DNA of 64,000 nucleotides, from assembly GCA_019359415.1 (NCBI GenBank), contig JAHHHH010000029.1, positions 1-64,000 on the forward strand, written 5' to 3'. Position 1 is the stretch's first letter. Each line of letters starts with the position of its first letter. A program made the translations under genes and the position numbers. This stretch comes from Iphinoe sp. HA4291-MV1 (GTDB lineage Bacteria; Cyanobacteriota; Cyanobacteriia; Cyanobacteriales; Nostocaceae). Shown piece after piece: positions 61,849-64,000 of the stretch. The notes under the pieces are model-generated. The model did not search any database. It was not told the DNA's origin and saw only the letters and a list, made by a program, of their open reading frames with translations.

Positions 61849-62298
61849 TGACCTTGACTTAATGTAAGTGAGTGGAAAATATTTGTACCTTTTGTATACT
61901 AAATATTTGAGATTTTGAAATGATATCGCCATACAAAATAAAAATCCAAGATTTAACCTGGATTGTTAAAATTGACGCCTGCTTCTTTCTCAAGAAAAGC
62001 ACATCTTGTACTTTTGCCCTTGAAACTCACAGGCGTCAAAGCGCTTTGGGGTGAAACCAGTGCTGCAAAGAAAAGTTGGAGCAAAGAGTAGTACCTTGCT
62101 AGGGTTCCCCCGCCCTTGGCACTGCGGAAGGCTTCCTCCGTTAGCGTTCGCATTCGCAAGAGCGTAAGCGCAGAGCATACGCTCTTGCGACGAGCACTTG
62201 TTGTGCCTTTGGCACTCAGTTCCTCCGGAGGAGACTCCAAACTTCGGAGAGGATAACCCTGCTACAGGCAAAACTGGCTCTCCCGTTGAGTGACTGAT
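61849..62298. other. 450-bp spacer with repeats between RsbW-like and petD genes
   Basis: No gene. It contains at 62095-62240 a GC-rich cluster (GGAAGGCTTCCTCCG, GCGTTCGCATTCGC, AAGAGCGTAAGCGCAGAGC, TCCTCCGGAGGAGAC) of the interspersed repeat family. Frames over it are by-products. A terminator for petD is expected nearby but I could not identify a convincing one. Confidence 0.5.
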
Positions 62299-62781
62299 TT
62301 AGAACAGTCCAAAGGTGAAGGACTTATCTATTGGGAAAGTCGCACCAATTCCCAACCATATGGTTACTAAGGTACCAATTAAGAACACCGTGGTTGCTAC
62401 TGGACGGCGGAAGGGGTTTTGAAACTTATTCACGTTCTCAATAAAGGGAACAAGAATCAGTCCTAGGGGTACGGAACCCATCAATAAAACCCCTAAGAGT
62501 TTGTTGGGAACTGAACGCAAAATCTGAAAGACAGGATAGAGGTACCACTCTGGTAGAATTTCCAGCGGTGTAGCGAAGGGATTCGCTGGTTCGATATTTA
62601 TGGGAGGATCTAACACAGCGAGAGCCACGATACAAGCAAAAGATCCCATAATCACAACTGGGAAGACATACAGCAGATCATTGGGCCAAGCCGGTTCACC
62701 GTAGTAGTTATGACCCATGCCTTTGGCTAGTTTGGCTCTTAACTTTGGATCGCTCAGATCAGGTTTTTTCTGTGTCGCCAT
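62299..62781 (-). CDS. petD: Cytochrome b6-f complex subunit IV
   Basis: 160 aa, three membrane helices ([61 protein letters not shown]). The start [32 protein letters not shown] and the [21 protein letters not shown] quinol-site segment are exact family hallmarks, including the PEWY motif. It forms the Qo site of b6-f with PetB. Length is normal. It lies 341 bp downstream of petB on the same strand. Confidence 0.97.
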   Translation of the reverse strand: MATQKKPDLSDPKLRAKLAKGMGHNYYGEPAWPNDLLYVFPVVIMGSFACIVALAVLDPPINIEPANPFATPLEILPEWYLYPVFQILRSVPNKLLGVLLMGSVPLGLILVPFIENVNKFQNPFRRPVATTVFLIGTLVTIWLGIGATFPIDKSFTFGLF

Positions 62782-63122
62782 TTTTAAATGTGCTCTCCTG
62801 CTTAAATTGATTTAAAGCTTTTGTGAAAGCTATTATAAGCGTGGGCATTAGCTTTTAGCTTTAAGATGTGAGTGTGTTTGCCCTTTTATCCGGGATGTTT
62901 GGTATTCGACCTTTGAAAGTACTCAGTACTCAGGAGTCAGAATTCAGCAATGTTTTTTATACGACAGGCGGATGAGTTTTGGGTACTCACCGCCCCCACC
63001 AAAATCTTGCTAAATTCTGAATTCTGTATTCTGAATTTTTCTTCATTGACTTTTCATAAGTCTAAAACAAACGACTCTATCTTGAAACTAATAGCTCATG
63101 CCCAACCGCTCACGACTTGGAA
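62782..63122. other. petB-petD intergenic spacer
   Basis: 340 bp between petB (upstream on this strand) and petD. It contains TCAGTACTCAGGAGTCAGAA and TTCTGAATTCTG heptad-type repeats near 62920-63040 and no gene. The spacer is long for this operon; whether petD has its own promoter here cannot be told. Confidence 0.5.
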
Positions 63123-63770
63123 TTACAATGGACCAGAAATCCCTTGCTTACGAATCATCAAGAAGTGCAGCAGCATGAAGACAGCAATTAGCCAAGGCAG
63201 TACAAAGGTGTGAGCGCTGTAATAACGAGTCAGTGTTCCTTGACCAACGCTTGAACCGCCGCGCAGTAAGTCAGCCATCAGAGTACCGACTACGGGAATA
63301 GCTTCTGGTACACCGCTGACGATTTTCACAGCCCAGTAGCCAACTTGGTCCCAAGGCAGCGAATAACCAGTTACGCCAAAGGAAACTGTAATCACAGCGA
63401 GAATGACACCACTGACCCAAGTCAATTCGCGGGGCTTTTTAAAGCCACCCGTCAGGTAAATCCGGAAAACGTGCAAAATCATCATCAGCACCATCATGCT
63501 GGCAGACCAGCGGTGAACGGAGCGAATTAGCCAGCCGAAGTTCACTTCATTCATGATGTACTGCACGGAGGCGTACGCTTCTGTGACGGTTGGCCTGTAG
63601 TAGAATGTCATGGCAAATCCAGTCGCGAACTGGATAAGAAAGCACGTCAGAGTAATTCCACCCAAGCAGTAGAAGATATTGACGTGAGGAGGGACGTACT
63701 TGCTGGTGACGTCCTCAGCAAGCGCTTGAATCTCCAAGCGCTCCTCAAACCAGTCGTAGACGTTAGCCAT
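63123..63770 (-). CDS. petB: Cytochrome b6
   Basis: 215 aa. [20 protein letters not shown] is the expected start; helices follow with haem-ligand histidines in [21 protein letters not shown] and later in [19 protein letters not shown], the Cys for haem ci in [10 protein letters not shown] (near 35), and the [26 protein letters not shown] loop. Complete. Part of the cytochrome b6-f complex linking photosystem II and I. Transcribed leftward towards petD; the promoter should be in 63771-64000. Confidence 0.97.
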   Translation of the reverse strand: MANVYDWFEERLEIQALAEDVTSKYVPPHVNIFYCLGGITLTCFLIQFATGFAMTFYYRPTVTEAYASVQYIMNEVNFGWLIRSVHRWSASMMVLMMILHVFRIYLTGGFKKPRELTWVSGVILAVITVSFGVTGYSLPWDQVGYWAVKIVSGVPEAIPVVGTLMADLLRGGSSVGQGTLTRYYSAHTFVLPWLIAVFMLLHFLMIRKQGISGPL

Positions 63771-64000
63771 ACAATCTTAAATTCCTAGAAATCGATTCGC
63801 AGTTGATAAGTTTCCCAAATGATCAAGAGCTTTGGGATTTTTGTCAAGAAGCATTTACTCATTTACTTTTGAGTAGTCAGAGTGTTAATAGTTTAAAAAA
63901 AACTTCACTACTCAAAAAGAGAGTATGTATTGCGCTCTCTTCACATCCAAACACACAAGGGAGGTGGACACAAAGTAGATTTTATCTTTTCGCAAGTGGA
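63771..64000. other. petB upstream region at the window end
   Basis: 230 bp, no gene. Probably contains the petB promoter and leader on the minus strand. The last 60 bases are unremarkable. Confidence 0.5.

Noticed and set aside
61953-62271. Short minus-strand frames between RsbW-like gene and petD
   Set aside because: They cover the repeat cluster at 62095-62240 and have no protein signature.

Overview
The window comes from a filamentous, heterocyst-forming cyanobacterium (Nostocales). The evidence is phycobilisome genes (a CpcS-type lyase, CpcG, CpcT), petB/petD, a CyanoP-like PsbP protein, many GCGATCGC (HIP1) palindromes, short heptanucleotide repeats, and a complete-looking heterocyst glycolipid (HGL) island. 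The sequence does not allow a genus to be named. Family names come from motif recognition and memory, not from database searches.

Layout. 1-10 kb: housekeeping and accessory genes (Maf, PsbP-like, a DUF2278/lamin-tail protein, a PP2C phosphatase, a GFA protein, SerC), then a CpcS-like lyase overlapping a HEYAH-motif metalloprotease-like gene, and a double cupin. 10-11.2 kb: cpcG behind a hairpin leader with a small ORF. 12-44 kb: the HGL island. HetI (phosphopantetheinyl transferase) faces a leftward run hglE - small membrane protein - hglD - hglC - PfaD-type enoyl reductase - hetM/hglB, which ends in a clear terminator. Beyond it lie a 95-aa protein and a degenerate ParB-methylase, then the export/sugar genes hgdB-hgdC-hgdA, a DUF2141 protein, and a leftward GMC oxidoreductase/SDR pair plus an epimerase. 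The glycosyltransferase hglT closes the island. HglE/D/C and the PfaD-like protein would build the long-chain polyol, HetM releases it reductively, HglT adds the sugar and HgdBC with HgdA act in export or sugar supply. No hetN lies between hetM and hetI; a HetN-like SDR sits near hglT instead.

44-58 kb is a scrambled accessory region: an orphan YhaV-like toxin touching hglT, a TPR protein, CpcT, tRNA-Cys followed by a truncated integrase and an IS1 fragment, a broken alcohol dehydrogenase (intact copy 8.5 kb away) fused to a scrap of a RelE/ParE toxin, a protein kinase gene split by a MITE with 5-bp target duplication, a 21-bp tandem repeat, a four-gene overlapping toxin-antitoxin-type operon, and a protease-COP23-protease cluster. 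58-64 kb returns to housekeeping genes: acylphosphatase, a glycosyltransferase, an anti-sigma/RsbW-like ATPase, petD and petB.

Small repeats are abundant: a 114-bp MITE family whose inverted copies flank hetI, a GAAACCCGGTTTC double palindrome (three copies), GC-rich interspersed palindromes, and TGATAAC-type heptad repeats.
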